Below are positions 45,993-53,704 of a stretch of DNA of 64,000 nucleotides, in pieces. Each line of letters starts with the position of its first letter. The stretch's first letter is position 1. The notes below the pieces were generated by a model. It saw nothing but the letters and a program-made list of their open reading frames with translations. It was not told the DNA's origin and did no database searches. Both the position numbers and the translations under genes were made by a program. The stretch lies in assembly GCA_016710115.1 (NCBI GenBank), contig JADJLN010000004.1, forward strand, positions 248,001 through 312,000, in the 5' to 3' direction. This stretch comes from Saprospiraceae bacterium (GTDB lineage Bacteria > Bacteroidota > Bacteroidia > Chitinophagales > Saprospiraceae).

Positions 45993-47193
45993 CCTCACGG
46001 CAGTGCGGAAGATCAAGGCAGACCTGGTTTTTCCGGTCACATCACCACCTATTCCCCAAGGTGTGGTTTCAGTGGATAGATCGGGCCGAATCATTGCCAT
46101 TGACCAGGCAACCAGCCATGACCCGAAAACACTGGAATCGTACCGTGGTGTTCTGATCCCCGGTTTTATCAACACACATTGCCATCTGGAACTTTCCCAC
46201 ATGAAAGGGGTAGCTCCAACAGGTACGGGGTTATTGTCCTTCATCCGGACTGTGGTTTCGCAACGGGCTGCAGATTCCGCGCAAATCCTGGACGCTATCC
46301 ACGCTGCTGAACAGGAAATGATTCAGGCCGGGATTGTCGCTGTCGGGGATATTGCCAACAGGACAGATACTATTCCTCAAAAGGAAAAGGAAAATCTGCG
46401 ATACTACACCTTTGCGGAGTGCTTTGATTTTCTTCGGGATGACCTGGCGGAAAAGGCATTACAGGACTACGGTCCGGCATACGATCAATTGAAAGTTCGA
46501 AAGGGCGGTGAAAAAAGTCTGGTTCCTCATGCTCCCTATTCAGTCAGTCCATCGTTGTTTCGGTTGTTGAAGGAGCGCATGCACGGGAAGCAAAGGACAA
46601 TCAGTATCCACAATCAGGAAACAGCGGATGAGAACCTGCTCTTTCTCGACGGATCGGGCCAGATCCCGTCCTTTTATGCAGACATAGGATATACCATTCA
46701 TCCAGATACACCGCTGGGCAAATCTGCGATCCACTATGCAATGCAACATATGGATCCTGCCCATCGGACCTTATTTGTCCACAATACACAAACGGCACGA
46801 TCGGATATCCGTGCCGCACATGCCTGGAGTGACCAGGTTTACTGGGCCACATGCCCCAATGCCAATCTGTATATCGAGAACCGGCTGCCCGATTACAAGG
46901 CATTCATGGAGGAAAATGCCCGGATGACCATTGGCACAGACAGCCTTACATCCAACTGGCAGTTGTCCATTCTCGAAGAAATGAAAACGATCCAGCGGTT
47001 GAACAGCTGGATCCCATTCAGTACCTTGCTCGTATGGGCAACTATCAACGGAGCGGATGCTTTGGGATTCAGCGATAGGTTGGGCTCATTAGAAAAGGGT
47101 AAAGCCCCGGGATTGGTCCTCCTGGACCTGGACCCCGATCAACTCCTCCTGCACCCACATACTACGGCTCGACTGCTGGTTGCTCATCACTGA
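45967..47193 (+). CDS. Amidohydrolase (TRZ/ATZ-type deaminase-like)
   Basis: A metal-dependent hydrolase of 408 residues (403 if the ATG at 45982 is used). The metal site is GFINTHCHLELSHMKGV. Other ligand positions are PHAPYSVS, TISIHNQETADEN (His, Glu), LFVHNTQT (His) and MTIGTDSLTSNWQLS (Asp). ALGFSDRLGSLEKGKAPGLV closes the barrel and beta-sandwich. Relatives deaminate adenosine-like compounds or aminodeoxyfutalosine; the substrate here is not determined. It overlaps DUF1015 at the 5' end and the convergent GSCFA gene at the 3' end. Confidence 0.82.
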   Translation: MGLSSMNSDLTAVRKIKADLVFPVTSPPIPQGVVSVDRSGRIIAIDQATSHDPKTLESYRGVLIPGFINTHCHLELSHMKGVAPTGTGLLSFIRTVVSQRAADSAQILDAIHAAEQEMIQAGIVAVGDIANRTDTIPQKEKENLRYYTFAECFDFLRDDLAEKALQDYGPAYDQLKVRKGGEKSLVPHAPYSVSPSLFRLLKERMHGKQRTISIHNQETADENLLFLDGSGQIPSFYADIGYTIHPDTPLGKSAIHYAMQHMDPAHRTLFVHNTQTARSDIRAAHAWSDQVYWATCPNANLYIENRLPDYKAFMEENARMTIGTDSLTSNWQLSILEEMKTIQRLNSWIPFSTLLVWATINGADALGFSDRLGSLEKGKAPGLVLLDLDPDQLLLHPHTTARLLVAHH

Positions 47194-48154
47194 ACAGATG
47201 CGGATGCTGAGGATAGTCTGTACGAAGCTGACGGATGTCCTCTTCACGTCGTTGGATGAACCGTCGCGCTGCTTCTGTTTCAGGAAAGAGCAGGCGGTGA
47301 TCAAGTGCCCGACGAATCTTCCTGATCCGTTCAAGCAGGATTTCATTCTCCTTTGGATGGAGTGAATGGATCAGGCGTTCATAAATCAAGTCGACTGCCT
47401 GTGGTGATGGATGGATCATATCCGGATCATAGAAGCGGTAATCCCGAAGTTCATCATGAAGAATTTCATAAGAGGGAAAGACCCATATACCATTTTGTTC
47501 CATCCTGGCAGCAAGAAGGTGCAAGGTGGATTTGCTGCGTGAATTGGCAATGGCCCCGTCCTGAAGATACCGGACCGGAGAGATCGTCACCATTAGATTG
47601 ATCCGGGGGTACCGCCGCTTCAACAGGCGCAGGAGATCCTTGTACCTGTCGAAAAGAAGGGCAAACGGCACATACTCATATGTCAATTCGGACATTGGCA
47701 ATTGGTGGGTATTCGCGGCTCGTTGACCAGTACGGATATGCATAAATGATCGGGTAGAAGCCCAGGTCAGGATCAATAAGGTTGTTTCTTCCAGTTGACG
47801 TCGGGTCTGATCCATGGCTCTGTTGATCCGGTCAGTGACCGCTGTGGCATCCTGTCCGGACCAGGAACCATGATGGAGCAAACTGTGGTAAAGCTCGCCA
47901 TCAAACAACAGCTGGTCTGTGGAATAGGATTCATCTGAGAGGAGATATTGAATCTGATCAGCCATAGCCAATGCATCATACACAATGCCAAAAGGGGAGG
48001 CATATGCCTGATACTCATCAGCCAGTAACCTCTTGCGTATGGATGTACTGAAACAACTGCCTATCAGGAGTATTCGGCTGGCATGATCGATTGAAAATGG
48101 AGCGTCAGGAATCGTGACGGCAGTAGAAAAACGAGTGTGTTGGATGGATGACAT
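47162..48154 (-). CDS. GSCFA domain protein
   Basis: A 330-residue protein of the GSCFA family, a SGNH-hydrolase-like group common in Bacteroidota. The naming motif is present as LLIGSCFSTSIRKRLL, with SPFGIVYDALAM after it. The middle has LTWASTRSFMH and VTISPVRYLQDG, and PDMIHPSPQAVDLIYERL supplies the late Asp/His. Substrate unknown, possibly an acyl or acetyl ester on a glycan. It is convergent with the amidohydrolase (32-base overlap) and divergent from the gene at 48199. Confidence 0.83.
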   Translation of the reverse strand: MSSIQHTRFSTAVTIPDAPFSIDHASRILLIGSCFSTSIRKRLLADEYQAYASPFGIVYDALAMADQIQYLLSDESYSTDQLLFDGELYHSLLHHGSWSGQDATAVTDRINRAMDQTRRQLEETTLLILTWASTRSFMHIRTGQRAANTHQLPMSELTYEYVPFALLFDRYKDLLRLLKRRYPRINLMVTISPVRYLQDGAIANSRSKSTLHLLAARMEQNGIWVFPSYEILHDELRDYRFYDPDMIHPSPQAVDLIYERLIHSLHPKENEILLERIRKIRRALDHRLLFPETEAARRFIQRREEDIRQLRTDYPQHPHLFSDEQPAVEP

Positions 48155-48198
48155 TGGTTAAAAATAGTATTTTCCGCTCCTTTTAATGACACATCATC

Positions 48199-49527
48199 AT
48201 GTCCTGGTTGAACGGGTGGCGTATTGGAAAGTCCCAGACTCTGGATTCGCGCTTGCTGCGGCTGGGTCGGTATTCCGATGCCTACAAGACGGCTGACCAG
48301 CTGGCTGCATGGGAGCGAAGCATGGGGCACTTTGCGAATGGTACGTTGGCTAAAAGTTTTTTACACTTTCTTCAATACCTCCGGGACCCTGTCGAACAGA
48401 ATATCCACTGGATTCAGGATCGCGATGGCGGGTTGAGTTTCGAGTTGCTCCAGGGTTCACGTCGGATCAGTGGTTGGCTTGGTCAACCGTATTGTGAAGC
48501 TGTTACAACAATCGGCTTGTGTCCATCCCTCGATGAGATGTTTATGCGGGAACTCCTGGAGGTGAATGACCAATTACAGTTCTGTCAATACGGCATTGAA
48601 GAAGAAGGCCGGATCATTTTGCGTTGGTCTGATAAAGCAGAGGATGCTGATCCCTACAGACTTTTTCAGGCACTTCGTGAATTATCTGTTCAGGCCGATA
48701 AAATTGATGACCTGGTTGCGTCGAGATATCCCACCTTCCAAACCATTCATGAGCCGCATATTCAGGAATATCCGGAAGCAGAAAACCGGATCAGGATTCA
48801 GTGGTTGCGAAAGAAAACGGCGGAATTGTTGAAATGGTACACGGAAGATCGGGCCCTCCATGACCTCTATCCGGGAGGTATGGCTTATGCCATTTTATCT
48901 GTGTTCTACAAGATCGAATTCCTGCTTTGTCCTCAGGGGAAGTTGAGGGAGGACATTGAACAAGCGCACCGAGCCTATTTTGAGGAATCAAAACTGGACA
49001 CCCAAACACGTGTTCAGCGATTGTTGACCAGTCTGGAAAGTGCAGTAGCTCGCAAGGATGACGAGTTGCAGCATGAGTTTTATAAAGTCGTCACCACCTT
49101 TGGTGTCGTTCAGCCCATCAGTTACAGTCGGATCATCAGACAGGTCAGATCCGAACTGAATCAGTTTGACGTATATAATCAGGGAGCCACGAGTGTCTAT
49201 GCGCCATATATCACCTCATTTCTGATCGGATACGGCTTGTTCAACTTTGCACTTCCGGGATTGATCAGGGATTTGTATTCGTTGTATTACTATCTCGAAG
49301 AAGAAGAATTTCTCTTTGATCTGGGGATGCCCCGTTTTCTTGGGAGCGGATCCATCCGACGTGACCGGGCCACCCTGATCCATACCGTCAAAGATCTGCA
49401 AGCCTTCTGGAGCGATCGTATCCATGTATCCGGATTGCGGCCCGAATCACTGGATCTGACAGATCGGGTCTCATTGGCTCGCACCTATCTGGAAATGATG
49501 GAGGCAGCTGAAATGACGGAATTATGA
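48199..49527 (+). CDS. Unknown protein with a YbjN/T3SS-chaperone-like segment
   Basis: A 442-residue soluble protein that I do not recognise. Residues about 105-180 (FMRELLEVNDQLQFCQYG, then EGRIILRWSDKA and LFQALRELSVQADKIDDL) follow the YbjN/type III chaperone-like pattern of helix, strands and long helix. The region from 270 to 400 is rich in aromatic residues (SFLIGYGLFNFALPGLIRDL, then an acidic YYYLEEEEFLFDLG). No signal peptide; weakly hydrophobic but no clear membrane helix. Its stop overlaps the ATG of the next gene, which also has a YbjN-like part, so they likely form a two-protein unit. Confidence 0.6.
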   Translation: MSWLNGWRIGKSQTLDSRLLRLGRYSDAYKTADQLAAWERSMGHFANGTLAKSFLHFLQYLRDPVEQNIHWIQDRDGGLSFELLQGSRRISGWLGQPYCEAVTTIGLCPSLDEMFMRELLEVNDQLQFCQYGIEEEGRIILRWSDKAEDADPYRLFQALRELSVQADKIDDLVASRYPTFQTIHEPHIQEYPEAENRIRIQWLRKKTAELLKWYTEDRALHDLYPGGMAYAILSVFYKIEFLLCPQGKLREDIEQAHRAYFEESKLDTQTRVQRLLTSLESAVARKDDELQHEFYKVVTTFGVVQPISYSRIIRQVRSELNQFDVYNQGATSVYAPYITSFLIGYGLFNFALPGLIRDLYSLYYYLEEEEFLFDLGMPRFLGSGSIRRDRATLIHTVKDLQAFWSDRIHVSGLRPESLDLTDRVSLARTYLEMMEAAEMTEL

Positions 49528-50516
49528 GTGTACCGACCAGATCGCCCTTCCCCAAACCTTGCCATGTGTCTACCATGTATACCACCGGTTGGGCCTGGCG
49601 GATACACCCTCGGTTGTATGTACTCCCGAGCGATCTGGCAGAAGGCGTTTCAGAAGTCGTGCTCTCTGTGGAGGACCTACGATACAGGGGTGAACTGGTT
49701 CTTTATTTGCCATCTGACGGGATAGCCCTGGTCTGGTGCCGTGAAGATCTGCCTGTGGAGATTGTTTCCATATCCGATAATCAACTTGTGGAGGTTGTTC
49801 ACTTCTGCACTGCATTTTCAGAACCGGTTTCCTGGATGCAGGCAGAAGAGTGGGATTCAGATCAAGCGGCATTTTGGGGGTTTGATGAAGAACTGGCATT
49901 GGTTAGCTACCTCTGTCCAGGGAAGGGAAAGGCTGATGGCATCAGAATGGCTTCATTATTCACAAAGGAATTACTGGCAGCTTGGGATCATGGGGAAATG
50001 GCAAAGGTATGGCAATGTATTCCCTGCGGCTTGTTGGAAGCCACTTCAGACAGGCATGTTCGGTGTCAGAATTGCAGGCAACAAAAGCAATTGACCACTT
50101 TTGCAACTGAAGATCAGGAAGCCTCGATTCAAACACTGGAAAAGGTGATTGCGCGCATGGGTGATGATCCCGTATTATGCCGAAAAGGGCCCCAGGCATG
50201 GCAGTTGCGCAGAGGGAGCGCTGAGCTGCATTTGCGATATGCCCGTGATGAAGCCAGTCTGTGTGCAGACATTCAACTCGTGCGTATTGGACCCGAAACA
50301 GACCGAAAAGGGCTCTATGCGTATCTGCTCAAAGAAAATTCCAGACTCGATTCCTTCGGGTTCAGTGTACAGCACGACAAGGTGATGATCTCCCTGTTAC
50401 TGAGTGGCAGATCCATCCGTGAACAGGAAACAGCAACCCTGTTTGAGACTATTTTGAAAAAAAGTGATGATTATGACAACCATCTGGTCAGCGTTTTCGC
50501 TGCAGAATGGCTCTAA
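49524..50516 (+). CDS. Unknown protein with central zinc ribbon and C-terminal YbjN-like domain
   Basis: A 330-residue soluble protein. The N-terminal 150 residues are beta-rich and unrecognised. Around residues 165-190, WQCIPCGLLEATSDRHVRCQ followed by NC forms a CxxC...CxxC zinc ribbon. The last 70 residues (LYAYLLKENSRLDSFGFSVQ, then KVMISLLLSGR and a long helix) resemble the YbjN/type III chaperone-like fold. The ATG overlaps the previous stop (ATGA). An alternative start is the Met 17 residues in. The function is unknown. I could not link it to any named system. Confidence 0.6.
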   Translation: MSVPTRSPFPKPCHVSTMYTTGWAWRIHPRLYVLPSDLAEGVSEVVLSVEDLRYRGELVLYLPSDGIALVWCREDLPVEIVSISDNQLVEVVHFCTAFSEPVSWMQAEEWDSDQAAFWGFDEELALVSYLCPGKGKADGIRMASLFTKELLAAWDHGEMAKVWQCIPCGLLEATSDRHVRCQNCRQQKQLTTFATEDQEASIQTLEKVIARMGDDPVLCRKGPQAWQLRRGSAELHLRYARDEASLCADIQLVRIGPETDRKGLYAYLLKENSRLDSFGFSVQHDKVMISLLLSGRSIREQETATLFETILKKSDDYDNHLVSVFAAEWL

Positions 50517-50612
50517 TTTTAACACGGATCACTCACGAAACACAAGCAAGTAACGTTAGGATTTATTAATATTGCTATTCATTGTCAGAAAGTAGCTCCA
50601 ATTCAAGTGCGT

Positions 50613-51677
50613 ATGAACCTCTCTACACGAATTCTTCTTCTTGCAAAAACTGTTATCCTCAGCCTCTGGTTGGTCACTCCATCGACAGTTCAGGCGCAGG
50701 ATATCCACTTCTCTCAATTCTATATGGCGCCCCTGTTCCTCAATCCGGCGATGACCGGTGTGATGAACTGTAACCACAGGGTGATTGCCAACTACCGGAA
50801 CCAGTGGGCCAGTATCCTGCGTTCCAATGCGTATAATACCTACAATGTATCCTACGACAATAAAATGCCGGTTGGTCGCTATGACTACCTGGGTGTCGGC
50901 GGGAATATATGGGGTGACCGTGCCGGTTCGGGCAACTTCTCAACGCTGAAGTTCCAGGGTTCGCTGTCTTATGCGAAGCGAATGTCAGGCACGCGTACAT
51001 CAGCACATTACCTGGTTGCCGGGGCGGATATCGGCATCGTCCAGCGCAGCCTGGATTTCAATGCACTCCAATGGGGTACACAACACGATGGAGATGGCGG
51101 CTGGGATCCGGATCGCCCCTCTTACGAAACATTTGATCGGAGCAATTTCTTCTATCCTGATCTTTCAGCCGGATTGCTGTGGTTCTCCGTTTTTGATGCG
51201 AACAACAATCTGTATGTAGGTGGTGCATTCCATCACATCAATCGGGCGAACGTGTCCTTCAATTCCGAAAAGCAGGAGTTGATGTACAGCAAGTTTACAA
51301 TCCATGCAGGTGGTGAATTTGAATTGACGAACCGGTTTGGCCTGGTTCCGGGTGTTGTTGCATTCCTTCAGGGACCTTCCATGGAGATCAATGACGGTAC
51401 CAGTTTCAAGTTCGATCTGGGCACCAACCGATTGTATCAGGCATTTATGGTTGGTACATGGGTTCGTTTGGCGAACAAGCTCGACAGTGGAATCCTGATG
51501 GATGCGTTCATCCTGAGCACCCGTTTTGACTATGACCGTTTTGGTGTCGGATTCAGCTATGACCTGAACGTTTCCTCGCTGAGCAATGCCTCCAATAATC
51601 AGGGCGGTTTTGAATTGGCAGCCTTCTATAAGATCTGTGGTCCGGAACGACGTGGCGTATACTGCCCGTCCTTCTAG
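50613..51677 (+). CDS. Second PorP/SprF family type IX secretion membrane protein
   Basis: A 354-residue outer-membrane barrel protein. Signal peptide ends ...TPSTVQAQ, and the mature start DIHFSQFYMAPLFLNPAMTG is the diagnostic PorP/SprF motif. Later strands (YLGVGGNIWGDRAGSGNF, VGGAFHHINRANVSF) and a C-terminal Cys pair (KICGPERRGVYCPSF) follow. The frame opens at a GTG at 50607; the ATG at 50613 is preferred. Unlike the copy before gldK, this one stands near bactofilin. SprF paralogues are usually paired with a specific secreted gliding or adhesin-type partner, which is not seen here. Confidence 0.92.
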   Translation: MNLSTRILLLAKTVILSLWLVTPSTVQAQDIHFSQFYMAPLFLNPAMTGVMNCNHRVIANYRNQWASILRSNAYNTYNVSYDNKMPVGRYDYLGVGGNIWGDRAGSGNFSTLKFQGSLSYAKRMSGTRTSAHYLVAGADIGIVQRSLDFNALQWGTQHDGDGGWDPDRPSYETFDRSNFFYPDLSAGLLWFSVFDANNNLYVGGAFHHINRANVSFNSEKQELMYSKFTIHAGGEFELTNRFGLVPGVVAFLQGPSMEINDGTSFKFDLGTNRLYQAFMVGTWVRLANKLDSGILMDAFILSTRFDYDRFGVGFSYDLNVSSLSNASNNQGGFELAAFYKICGPERRGVYCPSF

Positions 51678-51702
51678 GCTGGGAATATTCCAGCGAAATA
51701 TT

Positions 51703-51710
51703 TATATTTG
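51703..51710 (+). promoter_or_regulatory. Candidate -7 promoter element before bactofilin
   Basis: TATATTTG is an exact match to the Bacteroidota TAnnTTTG element. The -33 box at the right distance is poor (TGGG near 51680). A start point would fall about 7 bases on, at the edge of the hairpin 51712-51738, giving a leader of about 60 bases for bactofilin. Confidence 0.4.
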
Positions 51711-51711
51711 T

Positions 51712-51738
51712 AATGCCCTGGATGTCATCCGGGGCATT
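51712..51738 (+). terminator. 12-bp hairpin between porP/sprF and bactofilin
   Basis: AATGCCCTGGAT (51712-51723), loop GTC, ATCCGGGGCATT (51727-51738): twelve pairs with one T-G wobble. It begins 35 bases after the sprF stop. The following sequence is T-rich but not a clean T run, so it may be a terminator, an RNA 3'-end stabiliser for sprF, or a structured leader for bactofilin. Confidence 0.55.
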
Positions 51739-51778
51739 CTTGTCTTGGTCATTTTATCGCATTAAAAAAGTGTCAACT

Positions 51779-52219
51779 ATGTTCGGATCAAAAACCGACG
51801 ATAAGAATAAGAAGGCTTTGGCCCAAATCGCCTCTTCTGCTTCCGTCAATACACTTGTCCAGGGGACTGTGGTGGTCGGTAATATTGTTGCAGAAAGTGA
51901 TATCCGGATCGATGGACAGTTGGATGGCAACCTGAAATGTGCAGCAAAAGTCATTATCGGTTCAACTGGAAAAGTAAAAGGGGATGTTCAATGTGCCAAT
52001 GCCATCATAGAAGGTGGGTTTGAAGGCAAACTACGAGTGCAAGAGGTGCTGAATGTCAAAGAGACGGCAAACGTGATCGGCGATATCAAAACAGATAAAC
52101 TGATCGTCCATTCAGGAGCCGTTTTTAATGTGACCTGTGCCATGGGTGCCAGTCACTCATCCAAATCCGCAAGCGGCACAGATGCCCTCTCCAAACAGGC
52201 AGCTCCGGCCAATGCCTGA
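51779..52219 (+). CDS. Bactofilin (polymer-forming cytoskeletal protein)
   Basis: A 146-residue protein that should self-assemble into membrane-associated filaments. The core is a right-handed beta-helix of short repeats: VNTLVQGTVVVGNIVAESDI, IDGQLDGNLKCAAKVIIG, TGKVKGDVQCANAIIEG and ETANVIGDIKTDKLIVHSG, flanked by disordered charged tails, as in known bactofilins. The frame is open from 51713, but the ATG at 51779 gives the expected short N-terminal tail. Its last 8 bases overlap the AtpZ gene. Confidence 0.92.
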   Translation: MFGSKTDDKNKKALAQIASSASVNTLVQGTVVVGNIVAESDIRIDGQLDGNLKCAAKVIIGSTGKVKGDVQCANAIIEGGFEGKLRVQEVLNVKETANVIGDIKTDKLIVHSGAVFNVTCAMGASHSSKSASGTDALSKQAAPANA

Positions 52220-52439
52220 GCCGGAGAACGAAAGCGAAAGGAAGTCCGGTTCAAAATCCCGAAAGTTTATCCAGTTCAGTGGAATGGCGATCGAAATGGG
52301 CGCATTGATCTTTGTTGGCGCCTGGTTGGGCAGACAGGCAGATGCCTGGTTGTCACTTGAAAAACCGTATTTTTTATTAGCCGGTACACTGCTGTTTACC
52401 CTGGCAGCTATCTATCGCGTGATTCGAGACCTCCGCTAG
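52212..52439 (+). CDS. AtpZ/AtpI family protein (ATP synthase accessory)
   Basis: A 75-residue membrane protein with two helices. QFSGMAIEMGALIFVGAWLG and the short loop GRQADAWLSLEKPYF before the second helix match the AtpZ/AtpI (ATPase_gene1) family that sits at the head of ATP synthase operons and aids magnesium/calcium handling or c-ring assembly. The ATG at 52212 lies inside the end of the bactofilin gene. The next gene starts directly after the stop. Confidence 0.85.
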   Translation: MPEPENESERKSGSKSRKFIQFSGMAIEMGALIFVGAWLGRQADAWLSLEKPYFLLAGTLLFTLAAIYRVIRDLR

Positions 52440-52829
52440 ATGAAGACATTCCCAGTTTGGTCTTTCCTGTCCTTCAACCTGTTCATGGGAGCAATCGCCA
52501 TCTTAATCTGGTGGCTTGTAGACCCTTCTTTGACCATTGTGGAAACCGTAGCACAGATTTGCTTCTTCCTGTTTATGACAGGCCTTATCCTTGCTGCAGG
52601 TTACAAGACCATCGATGATCCCAACCCGAATCTGTTCACCGGATTGATTCTTGGCTCCGTGCTGGGCAAACTGATACTCAGCCTGATCTTTCTATTGATC
52701 TATTCCAAAACGTGCCACCCTGAAGGGAAGTCCTTCCTGGTGCTCTTTTTTGTATTGTATATCGGATATACAACATATGAGATCAGAAGTATGATCCGGC
52801 TGGCTCGCAAGAAGAGATCACATGCCTAA
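52440..52829 (+). CDS. Small four-helix membrane protein linked to AtpZ
   Basis: A 129-residue protein with four predicted membrane helices (FLSFNLFMGAIAILIWWLV, ICFFLFMTGLILAAG, LFTGLILGSVLGKLILSLIF, FLVLFFVLYIGYTTYEI) and a basic C-terminus. It begins at the base after the AtpZ stop. In related genomes a protein of this kind stands between AtpZ and the ATP synthase a subunit; I know no confirmed function. Here the a subunit does not follow: a convergent fabI gene overlaps its last 12 bases. Confidence 0.72.
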   Translation: MKTFPVWSFLSFNLFMGAIAILIWWLVDPSLTIVETVAQICFFLFMTGLILAAGYKTIDDPNPNLFTGLILGSVLGKLILSLIFLLIYSKTCHPEGKSFLVLFFVLYIGYTTYEIRSMIRLARKKRSHA

Positions 52830-53621
52830 TATGGCGGGGCTCATGCCCATCGATGAGAATCCACCATCATGATAGAGATTCTGCATGGTGACACTTCGCG
52901 TCAGATCACTGAACATGGATACGCAATAAGCGGCACAATCTTCTGCCGAGGCATTGCCGAGAGGGGACATCTTGTCGGCATAGTTGAAGAACTCCTGAAA
53001 TCCCTTCACCCCGCTACCGGCCGTTGTCATGGTTGGCGATTGAGAGATCGTGTTGACACGAACATGTTTCTGAATGCCAAAATGATAGCCGAAACTGCGT
53101 GCAAACGATTCCAGGAGTGCCTTTGATTCAGCCATTTCGCTATAATCTGGGAAAACACGTTGCGCGGCAATATAGGTGAGAGCCAGAATGGATCCCCAGT
53201 CATTCATCGCATCCTGTTTGTATAGTGTCTGCATCAGTTTGTGGAAGGAAATGGCTGAGATATCAAAGGTCTTCTGCATCCATTCGTGATTGATATCGGT
53301 ATATTCCTTCCCCTTTCGCACATTCAAGGACATGCCAATCGAATGGAGGACAAAATCCAATGGTCCTCCCAACTGTTCCTGGGCACTTTTCACCAGATTT
53401 TCAAGATCATCTATCGATGTTGCATCTGCAGGAATGACTGTTGTATTGCATTGTTCTGCCAACTCATTGATCTTGCCAAATCGCATGGCAACAGGTGCAT
53501 TTGTCAAAAGGAAACGGCCTCCTTCTGCATGGGCTCGTTCAGCGACTTTCCAGGCGATAGACTGTTCATCAAGCGCACCAAAAATGATCCCACGCTTTCC
53601 TGCTAAGAGTTGATTTGCCAT
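52818..53621 (-). CDS. fabI: Enoyl-[acyl-carrier-protein] reductase (NADH)
   Basis: Last reductive step of each fatty-acid elongation round. The start NQLLAGKRGIIFGALDEQSI with the altered Rossmann nucleotide motif, DFVLHSIGMS, and the catalytic pair in PDYSEMAESKALLESFA (Tyr and Lys at the usual spacing) identify FabI. HDGGFSSMGMS lies near the end. 267 residues from the ATG at 53621. The frame is open to 53708 but that extension matches nothing. It follows the symporter gene on the same strand with 83 bases between. Confidence 0.93.
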   Translation of the reverse strand: MANQLLAGKRGIIFGALDEQSIAWKVAERAHAEGGRFLLTNAPVAMRFGKINELAEQCNTTVIPADATSIDDLENLVKSAQEQLGGPLDFVLHSIGMSLNVRKGKEYTDINHEWMQKTFDISAISFHKLMQTLYKQDAMNDWGSILALTYIAAQRVFPDYSEMAESKALLESFARSFGYHFGIQKHVRVNTISQSPTMTTAGSGVKGFQEFFNYADKMSPLGNASAEDCAAYCVSMFSDLTRSVTMQNLYHDGGFSSMGMSPAILGM

Positions 53622-53704
53622 AATCATGAGGTTGTTCCCCGGCGAAAATAGGGAATAGGATTGGCACTTCTCTTTCCCAAATAGAGCCAACAGCAGGAAA
53701 TCGG

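Noticed and set aside
50567..50574. TAATATTG as a promoter -7 box before the second SprF
   Set aside because: One mismatch in the box and no TTTG at a proper distance upstream, so it is not better than chance in AT-rich DNA.
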